Position numbers and translations under genes: made by a program. Below, piece after piece: positions 22,782 through 32,655 of a stretch of DNA of 64,000 bases (position 1 is the first letter of the stretch; the number at the start of each line of letters is the position of its first letter). Source of the DNA: Dongshaea marina (GTDB taxonomy: Bacteria; Pseudomonadota; Gammaproteobacteria; Enterobacterales; Aeromonadaceae); the NCBI RefSeq assembly GCF_003072645.1, contig NZ_CP028897.1, positions 4,043,658 to 4,107,657 on the forward strand, read 5' to 3'. The notes below the pieces were generated by a model that was not told the DNA's origin, searched no databases, and saw only the letters and a list, made by a program, of their open reading frames with translations.

Positions 22782-23660
22782 ATGAGCGATGACCACCCTC
22801 ACTCGAGTTACGATTCAACGAAGAAGTCCTGGGTCAGCCGTTTAATTCAGCTGTTTCAGGATGAGCCAAAGAACCGGGATGAACTGTTTGAAGTAATCCA
22901 CGATGCCGAAGAACGTGATCTAATCGACCAAGACACCAAAGATATGATTGAGGGCGTCCTTGAAGTCTCAGAGCTTCGGGTCCGCGATATCATGATCCCT
23001 CGCTCACAGATGGTCACCATAGATATCACCCAAACGGTACATCAGTTCCTGCCGATCGTGATTGAATCCGCTCACTCCCGCTTCCCTGTGATCAATGAAG
23101 ATAAGGATCACATCGAAGGGATCCTGCTGGCCAAGGATATGCTGCAGTATGGCTTTGATGCCGATCTGCACTGCTCCATCGATAAGATCCTGCGGCCGGC
23201 CGTTATTGTTCCTGAAAGTAAGCGTATCGACAAGCTCCTCAAGGAGTTTCGCGAAAAGCGTTACCACATGGCCATAGTGGTCGATGAGTTTGGCGGCGTA
23301 TCAGGACTGGTCACCATTGAGGATATTCTTGAGCAGATCGTCGGTGAGATTGAAGATGAATATGATGACGCCGATGATAACACCGCAGAGATCCGCCCCA
23401 TCAGCAAACAGCTGTATGCGGTGGGTGCTCTGACCCCCATCGATAATTTCAACGACATGTTCGGAACCCACTTCAGCGATGAGGAGGTGGATACCATGGG
23501 TGGCTTGGTGGTCCAGGCATTTGGCCATCTTCCAAAGCGTGGCGAAGTCGTCGAGCTTGAAGGCTACCAGTTCAAGATCACCCATGCGGATCGCCGCCGG
23601 CTACTGCAGCTCCAGGTTAAGACTCCCGAACAGCAAACGGAACAACAAGCCGATCACTAA
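22782..23660 (+). CDS. corC: CorC/YbeX CBS-domain protein
   Basis: A 292-aa protein containing two CBS domains (about residues 65-190, with RVRDIMIPRSQM and a RFPVINEDKDH stretch) and a C-terminal CorC_HlyC domain (GGLVVQAFGHLPKRGE). It is known as CorC (Mg2+/Co2+ efflux associated) and YbeX; recent work links YbeX to ribosome homeostasis together with ybeY and ybeZ. Here it sits between ybeY and lnt, as in E. coli. There are no transmembrane segments, so it is cytoplasmic. Confidence 0.95.
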   Translation: MSDDHPHSSYDSTKKSWVSRLIQLFQDEPKNRDELFEVIHDAEERDLIDQDTKDMIEGVLEVSELRVRDIMIPRSQMVTIDITQTVHQFLPIVIESAHSRFPVINEDKDHIEGILLAKDMLQYGFDADLHCSIDKILRPAVIVPESKRIDKLLKEFREKRYHMAIVVDEFGGVSGLVTIEDILEQIVGEIEDEYDDADDNTAEIRPISKQLYAVGALTPIDNFNDMFGTHFSDEEVDTMGGLVVQAFGHLPKRGEVVELEGYQFKITHADRRRLLQLQVKTPEQQTEQQADH

Positions 23661-23663
23661 TCC

Positions 23664-25178
23664 ATGTTGACAATAGCTAGAGTCAAACCGGCAGGTGCCC
23701 TGATTGCAGGGGCACTTGCCGTCTTTTCATTCGCCCCCTTCAATATCTGGCCACTGGCACTGCTATCCGTGGTAGCCCTCATCTGGCTGCTGGAAGATCT
23801 GTCCGCGAAAAAAGCCGCCCTGTGTGGCTTTTGCTACGCCGTGGGGTTATTTCTGGCGGGCCTGTGGTGGATCCATGTCAGTATGACAGAGTTCGGCGGG
23901 CTGCCCCTGATTGCGGCCTTTGCCCTGATCCTGCTGCTGAGCCTCTATCTCGCTCTGTATAAGGGGCTGGCCTGCTATCTGCTTAACCGTTTCTTCCCGG
24001 CGGGTTGGTCACGTTACCTGCTGGCTTTTCCGGCCCTGTGGCTCATCGCCGAGTGGGCCAGAGGCTGGGTACTCACCGGGTTCCCCTGGCTGTGGATGGG
24101 ATATGGGCAAATCAACTCTCCGCTGGCTGGCTGGGCTCCGCTGCTGGGAGTTGAGGGGGTCACCCTTGCCCTGCTGTTAAGCTGTGGCGGTCTCTACCTT
24201 GCCTGGCGCCAACGCAAACTCTATTGGCTTATCCTGCCGATCGCTATGTTTGGCGCCGGAGCTCTGCTCAAGCCCATCAGCTGGACCAAGCAGCTCCCGG
24301 CCATCGATGTTGCCCTGGTTCAGGGCAACATCCCCCAGGAGCTCAAATGGGATCCTAAACAACAAAATGCCACCATCAGCAAGTACCTGATGCTAACCGA
24401 GCAGCAGAAAAAAGCGGATCTCATCATCTGGCCGGAGTCGGCACTGCCCCTGCTGGAGCAGGATGTCACCGGGCTGCTGAGCTTTGAGGGCAAACAGCTT
24501 GCCAAGAGGCACCAGGCTCTCATCACAGGGGTGATTCATTACAATGATGTGACCTCGCGCTTTTATAACGCCATGGTGGTACTGGGTGAGTTTGCTCCCG
24601 GATCTAAGGCGCAGTATCGCTATAACGGGCCCAACCGCTACTATAAGCATCACCTGGTTCCCATCGGCGAATATGTTCCCTTCGGTGAGTACCTAAGGCC
24701 CCTGGCGCTTTTTTTCAACCTGCCGATGTCCTCATTTTCAGCCGGTGGCTATGTGCAGCCCAACCTGCTGGCTGCGGGCTGGCGCCTGGCCAGTGCGATC
24801 TGCTACGAGATCGCTTTTGGTGAGCAGCTCAGGCACAACATTCATGACAACACCAACTTCATTTTGACCGTCAGCAATGATGCCTGGTTTGGTCGCTCTA
24901 TCGGTCCATGGCAGCACCTGGAAATCGCTCAGATGCGAGCTTTGGAGTTTGGCCGCAGCGTTCTTCGGGCCACCAATACCGGGATCACAGTCGTTATTGA
25001 TGCCAAGGGCAAAATCCAGGCTGAGCTACCTCAATTTAAGTCTGGGGTGCTCACTGCCAAGGTGCACCCTGCGACGGGGCAAACACCCTATAATCGGTTT
25101 GGCTCATGGCCACTGTATCTGCTGGTCATGCTCGCCTTGATCACCGGCCTGCTGATAGAGAAGCGCCGTTCACTCTGA
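23664..25178 (+). CDS. lnt: Apolipoprotein N-acyltransferase
   Basis: A 504-aa inner-membrane enzyme that adds the third acyl chain to lipoproteins before Lol-mediated sorting. It has six or more N-terminal helices (about residues 1-200), then a periplasmic nitrilase domain: catalytic Glu in IIWPESALPLL, Lys in the YNGPNRYYKHHLVPIGEYVPF region, and Cys in RLASAICYEIAF. A C-terminal helix precedes the basic end IEKRRSL. It starts 3 bp after the corC stop. The lipoproteins LptE and RlpA encoded further on are expected substrates. Confidence 0.96.
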   Translation: MLTIARVKPAGALIAGALAVFSFAPFNIWPLALLSVVALIWLLEDLSAKKAALCGFCYAVGLFLAGLWWIHVSMTEFGGLPLIAAFALILLLSLYLALYKGLACYLLNRFFPAGWSRYLLAFPALWLIAEWARGWVLTGFPWLWMGYGQINSPLAGWAPLLGVEGVTLALLLSCGGLYLAWRQRKLYWLILPIAMFGAGALLKPISWTKQLPAIDVALVQGNIPQELKWDPKQQNATISKYLMLTEQQKKADLIIWPESALPLLEQDVTGLLSFEGKQLAKRHQALITGVIHYNDVTSRFYNAMVVLGEFAPGSKAQYRYNGPNRYYKHHLVPIGEYVPFGEYLRPLALFFNLPMSSFSAGGYVQPNLLAAGWRLASAICYEIAFGEQLRHNIHDNTNFILTVSNDAWFGRSIGPWQHLEIAQMRALEFGRSVLRATNTGITVVIDAKGKIQAELPQFKSGVLTAKVHPATGQTPYNRFGSWPLYLLVMLALITGLLIEKRRSL

Positions 25179-25191
25179 TCGCCCTTCCGGC

Positions 25192-25220
25192 TTAGGCTCT
25201 GTTGGCATAGCAGAGCCTAA
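25192..25220 (+). terminator. Possible terminator hairpin after lnt
   Basis: A 10-bp perfect inverted repeat (25192-25201 with 25211-25220) begins 13 bp after the lnt stop. No T-run follows, so termination here is uncertain; it may protect the 3' end. Confidence 0.4.
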
Positions 25221-25350
25221 ACCAGCTCCCCTGAGCACTTTTCACCCAAAATGTTGACATATCGAAAATGGAGCTATTTGCGTCTATCCTATTAACAATG
25301 TAGTTACATCCTGAAATCTGATGCCTCTCATACATAGGAGAGCTGGGCTG

Positions 25351-27645
25351 ATGAGTATTCTGAGAAAAGAGGGTCCATGGATGGAGCTGAGGTTATGGCG
25401 GACCTTGGTTATTCTGATCCTGCTGGTTTCCGGCACCCTGCTGATCACCCTGATGATCTATCTCACCGAGCGCTCGATGCGCAATGATCTGCTGGGGCGT
25501 GCCAAGCTGGTTGCCAGTAGTATCAAGTTCGATCAGCTAAAAAACCTCTCCGGCTCGGTCACCGATCTCAATTCGGATGACTACCTGCTGCTCAAACAGC
25601 AATTTGCCAATGCCAAAGAGGCCTGTACCAACTGTCGTTTCATCTATCTGATGGGGCGTCGCAGCGATGGCCAGGTGTTTTTCTTTGCCGATAACGAGCC
25701 GCAGGGATCTGCTGATGAATCTCCCGCGGGCCAGCTCTATGAAGAGATCTCTCCTGAATACCTCAAAGTGTTTGAAGGCTCTCAGTCGAAAACCGTCGGT
25801 CCGATCTCCGACCGTTGGGGTGAGTGGATCTCGGCATTGGTCCCAATGGCCACACCGGAGCAAACCGGTAACGAGCCTATTGCGGTATTGGGCATGGATA
25901 TCGACTCCCAGGTCTGGTATCTGGATATTGCCAAGAAAATAGCGCTGCCGCTCGGGATCATTATCCTGGCCGGGCTATTTGGTTTTACCCTGGCCCTTTT
26001 GAAAACCTGCCGCAACCTTAGATCCCGTCATGCGGAGATCGCAGATAATGAGCTGTTTTTGCAAACCCTCACCGAAGGGTTGCCCGATTACATCTTTGTT
26101 CTCGATAACAGAGGGCAGATTCAGATGGCCAATAAGGTCCACCCTGATCACCTGAAACAAGATGTGATCCATAGAAAAGTCACAGATTTTATTCCGGCCC
26201 GCTACCAGGAGGTTTTTGAGCATCACCTGAGCGAATCCAATGCCAGCAAGGCCCCCCAGACGATGGAGGTCATCGCAGAGTTACCGGATGGAGAGCACCA
26301 CTTTCTTACCCGTTTGACCCCCACTACCCTGCCAGGGCTCGAGAGTGCAATAGTGATGGTGGCGACCGATATCACCGAGCGCAAGCTGGCCGAGTCAGAG
26401 CGAGATGAGCTGATCAGCGAAATCACCGAAAGAATGAAGGAGCTAAGGTGCCTGTACCGGGTCAATCAGGCGCTCAGCTCCAAGCAGAGTATTGAAGATA
26501 TCCTCAGCAAGGTAACCCGCCTGGTGCCCCCGGCATTCCTCTACCCCGAGAACTGTTACTGTCAGATCCTGTTTGATGGGGTCCGCTACCAGAATCAACC
26601 CTTTGAAGAGAGCCGCTCTAAACTATCTGCAGACATCATAGTGAAAAGTGAACTCAAGGGGATGATTGAGATCTATTACCTCGAAGAGTATCCCAAGCAG
26701 GATGAGGGACCCTTTTCACATGAAGAGCGCAGCCTTGTGGATAACATCGCTAAAAATTTAAGTGAAATGATCGAGCACCAGGTCGCAGAGGAGCTTCTTC
26801 AGAGTAAAACCCAGGCCCTGCTGGAGAGTCAGAGTAAGCTGATGCAATCTGAAAAACTCGCCTGCATCGGCGTATTAGCGGCGGGAATCGCCCATGAGAT
26901 CAATAATCCGCTGAGCTTTGTGAAGAGTAATCTGAGTACGGTCAATAACTACCACCAGCGACTGCTAAACCTCATCGAGTTTTGCTATCAACATCAAAAT
27001 GAGAGCAAGCTGACCAGTTTACTGAAACATAAGCTCCGGGAGATGGAGCTTGAGGATCTTCCATTTATTCTTGAGGATATCACTCCGCTGACAGAGGAAA
27101 CCCTCAAAGGAGTTGAGCGAATTCAGGAGATCATCAATGGATTACGCTGTTTCTCACGGGCCGATCAGCAGCAGAGCGAGCAATTTAGTCTTAACCAGCT
27201 TATTGAATCATCCATTCAGATGGTATGGAATGAGATCAAATACCACTGCCAACTGCATAAAGAGCTGGGCCCTCTGCCCCTACTCAGCGGTAATCCGGGC
27301 CGGATCAGTCAGGTGCTGGTCAATCTTCTGATCAATGCTTCTCAGGCGATAGAGGAGAGCGGAACCATCTGGATTCGAAGCAGGGCCGAAGAGGAACGGA
27401 TCATTCTTGAGATTGAAGACAGTGGCCACGGCATGTCGGAAGAGATACAAAAGCAGCTGTTTACCCCATTCTTCACCACCAAGCCCGCAGGCAAGGGAAC
27501 CGGGCTGGGACTTTCCATCAGCCATGGGATCATAGAGGAGCATGGCGGAAACATTGATGTAAAAAGTACCTTGGGGGTCGGAACCACTTTTACCATCACC
27601 TTTCCGCTATTAAAGCAGGATAGTAATTCGGAAAGGCTTTCATAG
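25351..27645 (+). CDS. PAS/GAF-containing membrane histidine kinase (HPK4 type), orphan
   Basis: About 764 aa: TM1 (VILILLVSGTLLITLMIYL), a periplasmic sensor with two cysteines (CTNC) and a WGEWISALVPM motif like other extracellular ligand-binding Cache-type domains, TM2 (IALPLGIIILAGLFGF), a PAS domain (FLQTLTEGLPDYIFVLD), a GAF-like domain (about 375-480), then the HPK4 H-box VLAAGIAHEINNPLSFV and a HATPase with DSGHGM and GKGTGLGLSISHG. I chose ATG 25351 because AGGAG precedes it by 10 bp; 25321 and 25381 are also in frame. There is no receiver domain or response-regulator gene nearby. It lies in a block inserted between lnt and ybeL. Confidence 0.85.
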   Translation: MSILRKEGPWMELRLWRTLVILILLVSGTLLITLMIYLTERSMRNDLLGRAKLVASSIKFDQLKNLSGSVTDLNSDDYLLLKQQFANAKEACTNCRFIYLMGRRSDGQVFFFADNEPQGSADESPAGQLYEEISPEYLKVFEGSQSKTVGPISDRWGEWISALVPMATPEQTGNEPIAVLGMDIDSQVWYLDIAKKIALPLGIIILAGLFGFTLALLKTCRNLRSRHAEIADNELFLQTLTEGLPDYIFVLDNRGQIQMANKVHPDHLKQDVIHRKVTDFIPARYQEVFEHHLSESNASKAPQTMEVIAELPDGEHHFLTRLTPTTLPGLESAIVMVATDITERKLAESERDELISEITERMKELRCLYRVNQALSSKQSIEDILSKVTRLVPPAFLYPENCYCQILFDGVRYQNQPFEESRSKLSADIIVKSELKGMIEIYYLEEYPKQDEGPFSHEERSLVDNIAKNLSEMIEHQVAEELLQSKTQALLESQSKLMQSEKLACIGVLAAGIAHEINNPLSFVKSNLSTVNNYHQRLLNLIEFCYQHQNESKLTSLLKHKLREMELEDLPFILEDITPLTEETLKGVERIQEIINGLRCFSRADQQQSEQFSLNQLIESSIQMVWNEIKYHCQLHKELGPLPLLSGNPGRISQVLVNLLINASQAIEESGTIWIRSRAEEERIILEIEDSGHGMSEEIQKQLFTPFFTTKPAGKGTGLGLSISHGIIEEHGGNIDVKSTLGVGTTFTITFPLLKQDSNSERLS

Positions 27646-27855
27646 AGTAACGCCGGGAGAGTGTTGCTCAGTAAAACCAGATCAATATAGACAAAGGTGA
27701 TGCATGGAAGATGTGATATATAAAGAGAGGGAATTTTTCGATACAATTCAATCCATGCCTATCCATTGCGGTCACCACATAACAAAGAGGCTGATGACTC
27801 TTAAGCAGCGGGTGATGATGGCATATCGTGATGCACATCAGGTTCGGAGGCCCGC

Positions 27856-29807
27856 ATGAACATTAGGCATCAGATCATAGCAATACTCATAGTGACTCTC
27901 ATTATCTGTTTGGGAATCGGCTTTTTCTCGGTACAAAATGAACGAGAGTTTATCTCAACGAAAACGATTGAATTTCAAAAAAAGCAACTTAACTCAGTGA
28001 GTTACTTCTCTTCTCAGCTCAAGAACGAAGTCACTAAGCTGCAGGCAGTGCTGGCGAACCTATCGCAAATGCCAAAGCTCCAGTTTCTCAATAAAAATGA
28101 ATCGCTTCTGCACATGATCCGAGCCTATAAATTGAATAAGAATTTGGTGACCGGAATTTTCAGAGTCGATTCGAAGAACAATTTATATGCCTCCTATCCT
28201 GCATCAGCAAAGATACTTCCGAAACATGCCCTGGATGCTCTATTTAATAAATCAAGAATGACAGGGAAACCCGGGGTGAAAATATTTCCTCAAATCGATC
28301 CTTCCAATGATTTTATGGTGATAGCTGTACCTGTTTATACCATTCAGGGCACCCCAAAGCTTCACCCGAATAATAAATTCTCCGGACTGCTCTACTTTAC
28401 GGTATCCATATCGAATCTATATAACAGGGTCTATAACCCAAATGCATTTGGACAAAACAGCCTGCTCTGGACCATGGATAAAAATCATCATCTGCTGTGG
28501 ATCTCATCTAAAGAGAACAACAGCGATGTAATCGATGGCATCATTCCAAATCAATTCAACGACCTGGATAGAGAAAATCTCGAAAAAGTGCTCTCTGAAA
28601 TCAGCTCAGGAAAATCAGGAAATATCATTTATAAGCATCAGTATCATGAGAGCTCTGGCACTTCCTCATCGGAGCTAATGGATAGCCAGCAAAATTTTTA
28701 CCTGTCACCTATCAATAGATTCCATAGCTTCACCACCAATTATATTTCATATACTTCGACCTCTATTTATGGGCAGACCTGGTATACCGCGGTGATCAAT
28801 GGTCAGGATGACATTACACTTTTAATCGATAAATCAATCTATAATCGGCTGATCAATACCCTGGCTCTTCTGGCAACCTTTATTGGGATGATCTCTATTC
28901 TGCTTTTCATCATCAAGCGCAATCATAAGCTGCAGCTCGAAGAGATCAATAAGCGACAATCGGCTCTGATCCAGTCCGAGAAGATGGCAAGCCTTGGTAT
29001 CCTGTCTGCCGGTATTGCCCATGAGCTAAACAACCCCTTGAGTTTTGTAAAAACTAACCTCCACATGGTGAACGATTACCATAAGCTGTTCACAGAATTA
29101 ATTGGTGTTTGCAACGAATATCATGATCACCCTCAGCTTCCTGCGCAGTTAAAAAATCGACTGCAAGAGCTGGAAAACAAGGATCTCTCTTATATTAAAA
29201 ATGACCTGACCCCCTGATGGAGGAATCGATTTATGGTATCAACCGGATGCAGGAGATCATTGGAGGGCTCAAAGATTTTGCCAGGGCAGATAAAAATAAT
29301 ACCGAAGAGATTGATATCTCCAGCCTGATCCACTCAACCCTCAACATGGTCAGAAATGAGCTGAGATACCACTGCCAGGTTCACCAGGAGCTCCATGAAG
29401 TTCCTCCCGTCATCGGATGCAGAGGGAAAATATCTCAGGTCTTTGTCAATATGTTGATCAACGCCTCTCAAGCGATCAAGGAGCAAGGAGACATCTATAT
29501 CCGCACTTACAGCGAAGAGAACAGGGTTGTTATTGAGATCCAGGATACAGGCTGTGGGATCCCCCAGGAGCATCAAGAGCATCTCTTCACACCATTTTTT
29601 ACCACTAAACCCCTGGGCAAGGGGACTGGGCTGGGCCTGTCTATCAGCCATGGAATCGTCAAGGATCACGGTGGAACCATTGGTGTTGAAAGCACTGTGG
29701 GGGAAGGCACGACCTTCATCATAAAACTTCCGGCAGATCATCGCGAACCGGATAGCGGAACCCCCGAGCCAAACTATAGCGAAACAGATGTCAATCAAGA
29801 CTCTTGA
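27856..29807 (+). pseudogene. Membrane histidine kinase (HPK4 type), one internal frameshift
   Basis: Frame 1 (27856-29217) encodes TM1 (IIAILIVTLIICLGIGFF), a Lys/Asn-rich periplasmic sensor of about 300 aa, TM2 (LINTLALLATFIGMISILLFII) and the H-box ILSAGIAHELNNPLSFV, ending ...NDLTP. Frame 2 (29217-29807) resumes at MEESIYGINRMQEII and holds the HATPase (DTGCGIP, GKGTGLGLSISHG). The paralogue at 25351 is continuous here (TPLTEETLKGVERIQEII), so one C is missing in the C5 run 29210-29214. The first half is noticeably more AT-rich than its neighbours. If repaired it would be about 650 aa. The split falls between the dimerisation and ATP-binding domains. Confidence 0.82.
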
Positions 29808-29887
29808 GCAAATACAGATCATCAGGAAGTACTTTGCCGAACTCGGGTGACAGAGCTTCTCATTGAGGTTCATCTTAAAAATAATTT

Positions 29888-29907
29888 CCATATTTCTGGA
29901 AATATGG
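29888..29907 (+). promoter_or_regulatory. Palindromic operator candidate before the ArsP-like permease
   Basis: CCATATTTC and GAAATATGG form a perfect 9-bp inverted repeat separated by two bases, about 55 bp before the permease start. The AT-rich two-base-spaced layout resembles ArsR/SmtB-type operators. No ArsR gene is in the window, so assignment is inference. Confidence 0.4.
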
Positions 29908-29963
29908 TTATTATCTGTTTTTTCCAACTCCATCCGGAGTCTTTTTACTTAGGAGATCTTAAG

Positions 29964-31186
29964 ATGACAACTCAAACAAGCTGCTGTGGCGCCGCCGCCA
30001 ACAAACAAGATAGTGACTGTGGCTGTGAAGCCTCCTCGGATGATGAATCGGCGCCCGCTCATGGGAAGTGTTGCGCACAAGGCACAGCAACACCTTCGGC
30101 AGCCGGTAGCTGCTCCCCCAAAATCGGCAAAATATACTCCCTTAAAAAGAACCTCCTGATCACCCTGGTACTGCATGCTCTGATCATCTCGGTCTGGCTT
30201 AACCTCGAAACCATAGCTGACTTTCTCACCTATCGGGTATTTGGGTTAGCTCCGGGATCACACCTGGCGGGCTCGGTGCATTTTTTCCTAAAAGATATGC
30301 CCTTTATCTTCATCCTGCTGGGACTTATCGTATTCTGGATGGGGATAGTGCGAACCATCTTATCCCCGAGAAGATGCGCAAAATGCTGGTTGGAAAAAAC
30401 CAACTGACCGGCAACTTCCTGGCCGCCATGATAGGCTCTATCACCCCCTTCTGCTCCTGCTCTGCTGTTCCCCTGTTTATCGCCATGACCCAGGCCAGGA
30501 TCCCTTTAAGCTCGACCTTTACCTATCTCATCGCCTCGCCGATGATCAATGAGGTTGCGTTTATTCTGCTCTGGGCCACCGTCGGCTGGCAGGTTGCGTT
30601 AACCTACTACATCACGGGCCTTATTTTTGCCCTGATCGGCGGTTATGTGATCGGCAGGCTCAAAATGGAGAAGCATGTTGAGCCCTGGGTCTATGAAGAT
30701 CATGTGAGCTCTGCCGGCTGCTCTGGCAATGCCATAGGTTCAGGCTGGAGTGAGCGTCTGAGCTTTGCCCGCGCCGAATCTATCTCTATGATCAAAAAAG
30801 TGGGCCTGTACGTGCTGATCGGAATCGGCATCGGCGCCGCAATCCATGGTTATGTGCCGGAGTCTGCGCTCTCCACCGTGATGGGAACCGCCTGGTGGGC
30901 CGTGCCTGTCAGCGTACTGATCGCCCTGCCCCTTTACGATAATGCCGGAGGAGTGATCCCCGTGGTGCAGGCCCTGCTGGCCAAGGGCGCTGCTCTTGGA
31001 ACCGTCCTCTCATTCATGATGGGGATCACCGCCATGTCGCTGCCTGAGCTACTTATTTTGAAAAAGGTGATGCGCCTACCGCTCATCGCAACCTTTGTCG
31101 GCGTGGTTGGCATAGGGATCCTAATCATAGGTTACTTTTTCAATTACCTGTTTTCATTAGGGATTATCCATATCGCCCTCAGGTGA
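29964..31186 (+). pseudogene. ArsP/YraQ-like (DUF318) permease with Cys-rich N-terminus, frameshifted
   Basis: The start at ATG 29964 has AGGAG 8 bp upstream. The cytoplasmic N-terminus is cysteine-rich (TSCCGAAA, CGCEAS, KCCAQG), a likely soft-metal or metalloid site. TM segments and FWMGIVRTILSP follow. The frame then changes at the C4 run 30364-30367 and continues EKMRKMLVGKN, SITPFCSCSAVPLF and LIASPMINEVAF, the core of the permease family that includes ArsP (organoarsenical efflux) and YraQ. If repaired it is about 407 aa with eight or so helices. As written the two open pieces overlap by about 30 bp. A metalloid or organo-metalloid substrate is inferred from the Cys-rich tail and SCSAVP motif only. 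Confidence 0.78.
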
Positions 31187-31191
31187 TCCGT

Positions 31192-31211
31192 AAGGGGGAG
31201 CTTCCCCCTTT
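31192..31211 (+). terminator. Short hairpin terminator after the permease
   Basis: An 8-bp stem (31192-31199 with 31203-31210) with a 3-nt loop and TTT end starts 6 bp after the permease stop. The stem is strong and the T tract short. Confidence 0.55.
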
Positions 31212-31214
31212 CAT

Positions 31215-31555
31215 TCCAGCTAAAGTTCTTTTTATCCTGCGGATAGCATTTTGCAGCTGCTCTGCATAACGAATCAGGATAATTTGACCTGCGGTCAGCA
31301 GCTTGCGCCTACGCACGAATGTCCGGCCGCGGACTGCGGCCAGAGGGGATTGCTTGTCCAACCCCCTCTGGACTCCTAAGGACACCCCGATATTTGCTTT
31401 TCCCTCAAGTTTCAAACTCGCAAAGGTCCAGGCAAACAGTACCTCCATGTACTGGTTGCCTTTTCGCGGCATCCATGCCGCTCCCCCTCTGCTCCTATTT
31501 TAAACTCTCGGCGCAAATAGACGGGGGTAACTTCCGGTAAGCGAGTTAGTCGATA
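31215..31555 (-). repeat. Hairpin repeat unit, inverted copy (block 1)
   Basis: This matches the reverse complement of 14330-14560 of the array. Shared segments include the GACACCCCG...TTTGC stretch, TTTCAAACTCGCAAAGGT, CAAACAGTACCTCC and GCCTTTTCGCGG. The variable stem at 31341-31370 corresponds to the stem at 14460-14483. Apparent ORFs here have no ribosome-binding site or family match and are rejected. Confidence 0.85.
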
Positions 31556-31593
31556 CGACCTCTGGCTTGTCCTTGTATTGTTATTTTCCTTGA

Positions 31594-31635
31594 AAACATC
31601 AAACATCAAACATCAAACATCAAACATCAAACATC
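31594..31635 (+). repeat. Heptanucleotide microsatellite AAACATC x6
   Basis: Six exact tandem copies of AAACATC (42 bp) lie between the two inverted hairpin-repeat blocks. Such tracts change copy number by slippage. No ORF with recognisable coding content crosses it. Confidence 0.95.
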
Positions 31636-31673
31636 AAGATTGACCCAAGAGTATCTCTATAGCTGAGTCGAAG

Positions 31674-31985
31674 AGTTGATTTATCCCCCGTGAGTGAGCG
31701 CTGAGGCGAACCATAGAGGAGTAAGGTCGAATCACATGGATGTGATGAGAGCTTAGCCGCGACAGGGAACTGCCGCCATCCATGGCTCTCGTTCCATTGG
31801 CGCAACCCCTGTGCGGCAGGAGTCGCGTCTAAGCTGTGCCTTAATCATCAGGTGAGCCGAAGATAAAGCGAGGTCGGGGCGCCCCGGGAGATGCAAGAGG
31901 GTGCGGGCGAGCGCACCTTCTTGCCTGCCGCCGGCCAGCGCCGGCATATGCAGCGTAGCTGCAAATAGCTATCCGCAGGATAGAA
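31674..31985 (-). repeat. Hairpin repeat unit, inverted copy (block 2)
   Basis: This matches the reverse complement of parts of 13750-14180: the CCCCCGTGAGTGAGCGC stretch, AAGATAAAGCGAGGTCGGGG, CCCGGGAGATGCAAGAGG and CTTCTTGCCTGCCGCCGGCC, ending in the TATCCGCAGGATA boundary motif. It ends 8 bp before the 3' end of ybeL. Confidence 0.85.
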
Positions 31986-31993
31986 ACTGAAAG

Positions 31994-32487
31994 CTATTTA
32001 AATTCCTTTCGATGAAATGCCTGCTCACCGCATTTGCCACAGGCGGTCACCACATCCGGATGTTTGAGGAGCTGCTCCTCACCGCACTTATCACACTTAA
32101 GGCGTGCCGCAGCGCTCCACTCTCCAGCTTTGACCTCATCATTGCGCTCAGCCTGTATCAGGGCCAGCTCGGACCATTCGATCCGGGTGTGATCCGCCAC
32201 CTCCTCCAGCCAGTGCCACAGTGTCTCTTTGAGAGCCAGGTAAAAAACTCCCTCACGAAACGAGCCCCGACTCTGGGAGATCTCTTTGGCCAGTGCCCCA
32301 GATCGTTTTTGACATAGCAGGCGATGAGCTCCGCTTCATCCTTGGTGAGATCGCCGGCCGCGGTCAGATATTCCTCGGTGGTATCAATCAGCTCCTCGAG
32401 CTGTTTTTTCTGAAAGGTTTCAGTCTGTTGCCAGTGCTGCTTCAGGTGATTGACAAAAAGCGTATAACCGCTACGTTTTCTTTCCAT
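31994..32487 (-). pseudogene. ybeL: YbeL family protein (DUF1451, zinc ribbon), frameshifted
   Basis: The N-terminal frame (from 32487) encodes a helical region ending CYVKNDLG. The C-terminal frame resumes as ALAKEISQSRGSFREGVFYLALKE, then VADHTRIEWSELAL and a zinc ribbon with CDKCGE and CGKCGE, as in E. coli YbeL. The frames join if one base is added to the G4 run (C4 at 32296-32299, top strand), giving about 164 aa. The position, divergent from leuS, is the E. coli arrangement. The function of YbeL is unknown. The open C-terminal piece lacks the helical half. Confidence 0.82.
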
Positions 32488-32655
32488 AATACAACTCCCT
32501 CTTATCCCTCAAACAGGCGCTTGAAATCGCCTATGGGCCACCAGCTATCTCACAACCAAAATCCACCGCTGGCTATTGTTGCAACCGCCGTGTCTAAGGT
32601 ATTCTATGGCGATTTTATGACTTCTTCTTAGCAATTTATAACCCGGGTATCGCCG

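Noticed and set aside
31179-31947. ORFs between the permease gene and ybeL
   Set aside because: They are translations of the inverted hairpin repeat and of the AAACATC microsatellite, with no coding signature.
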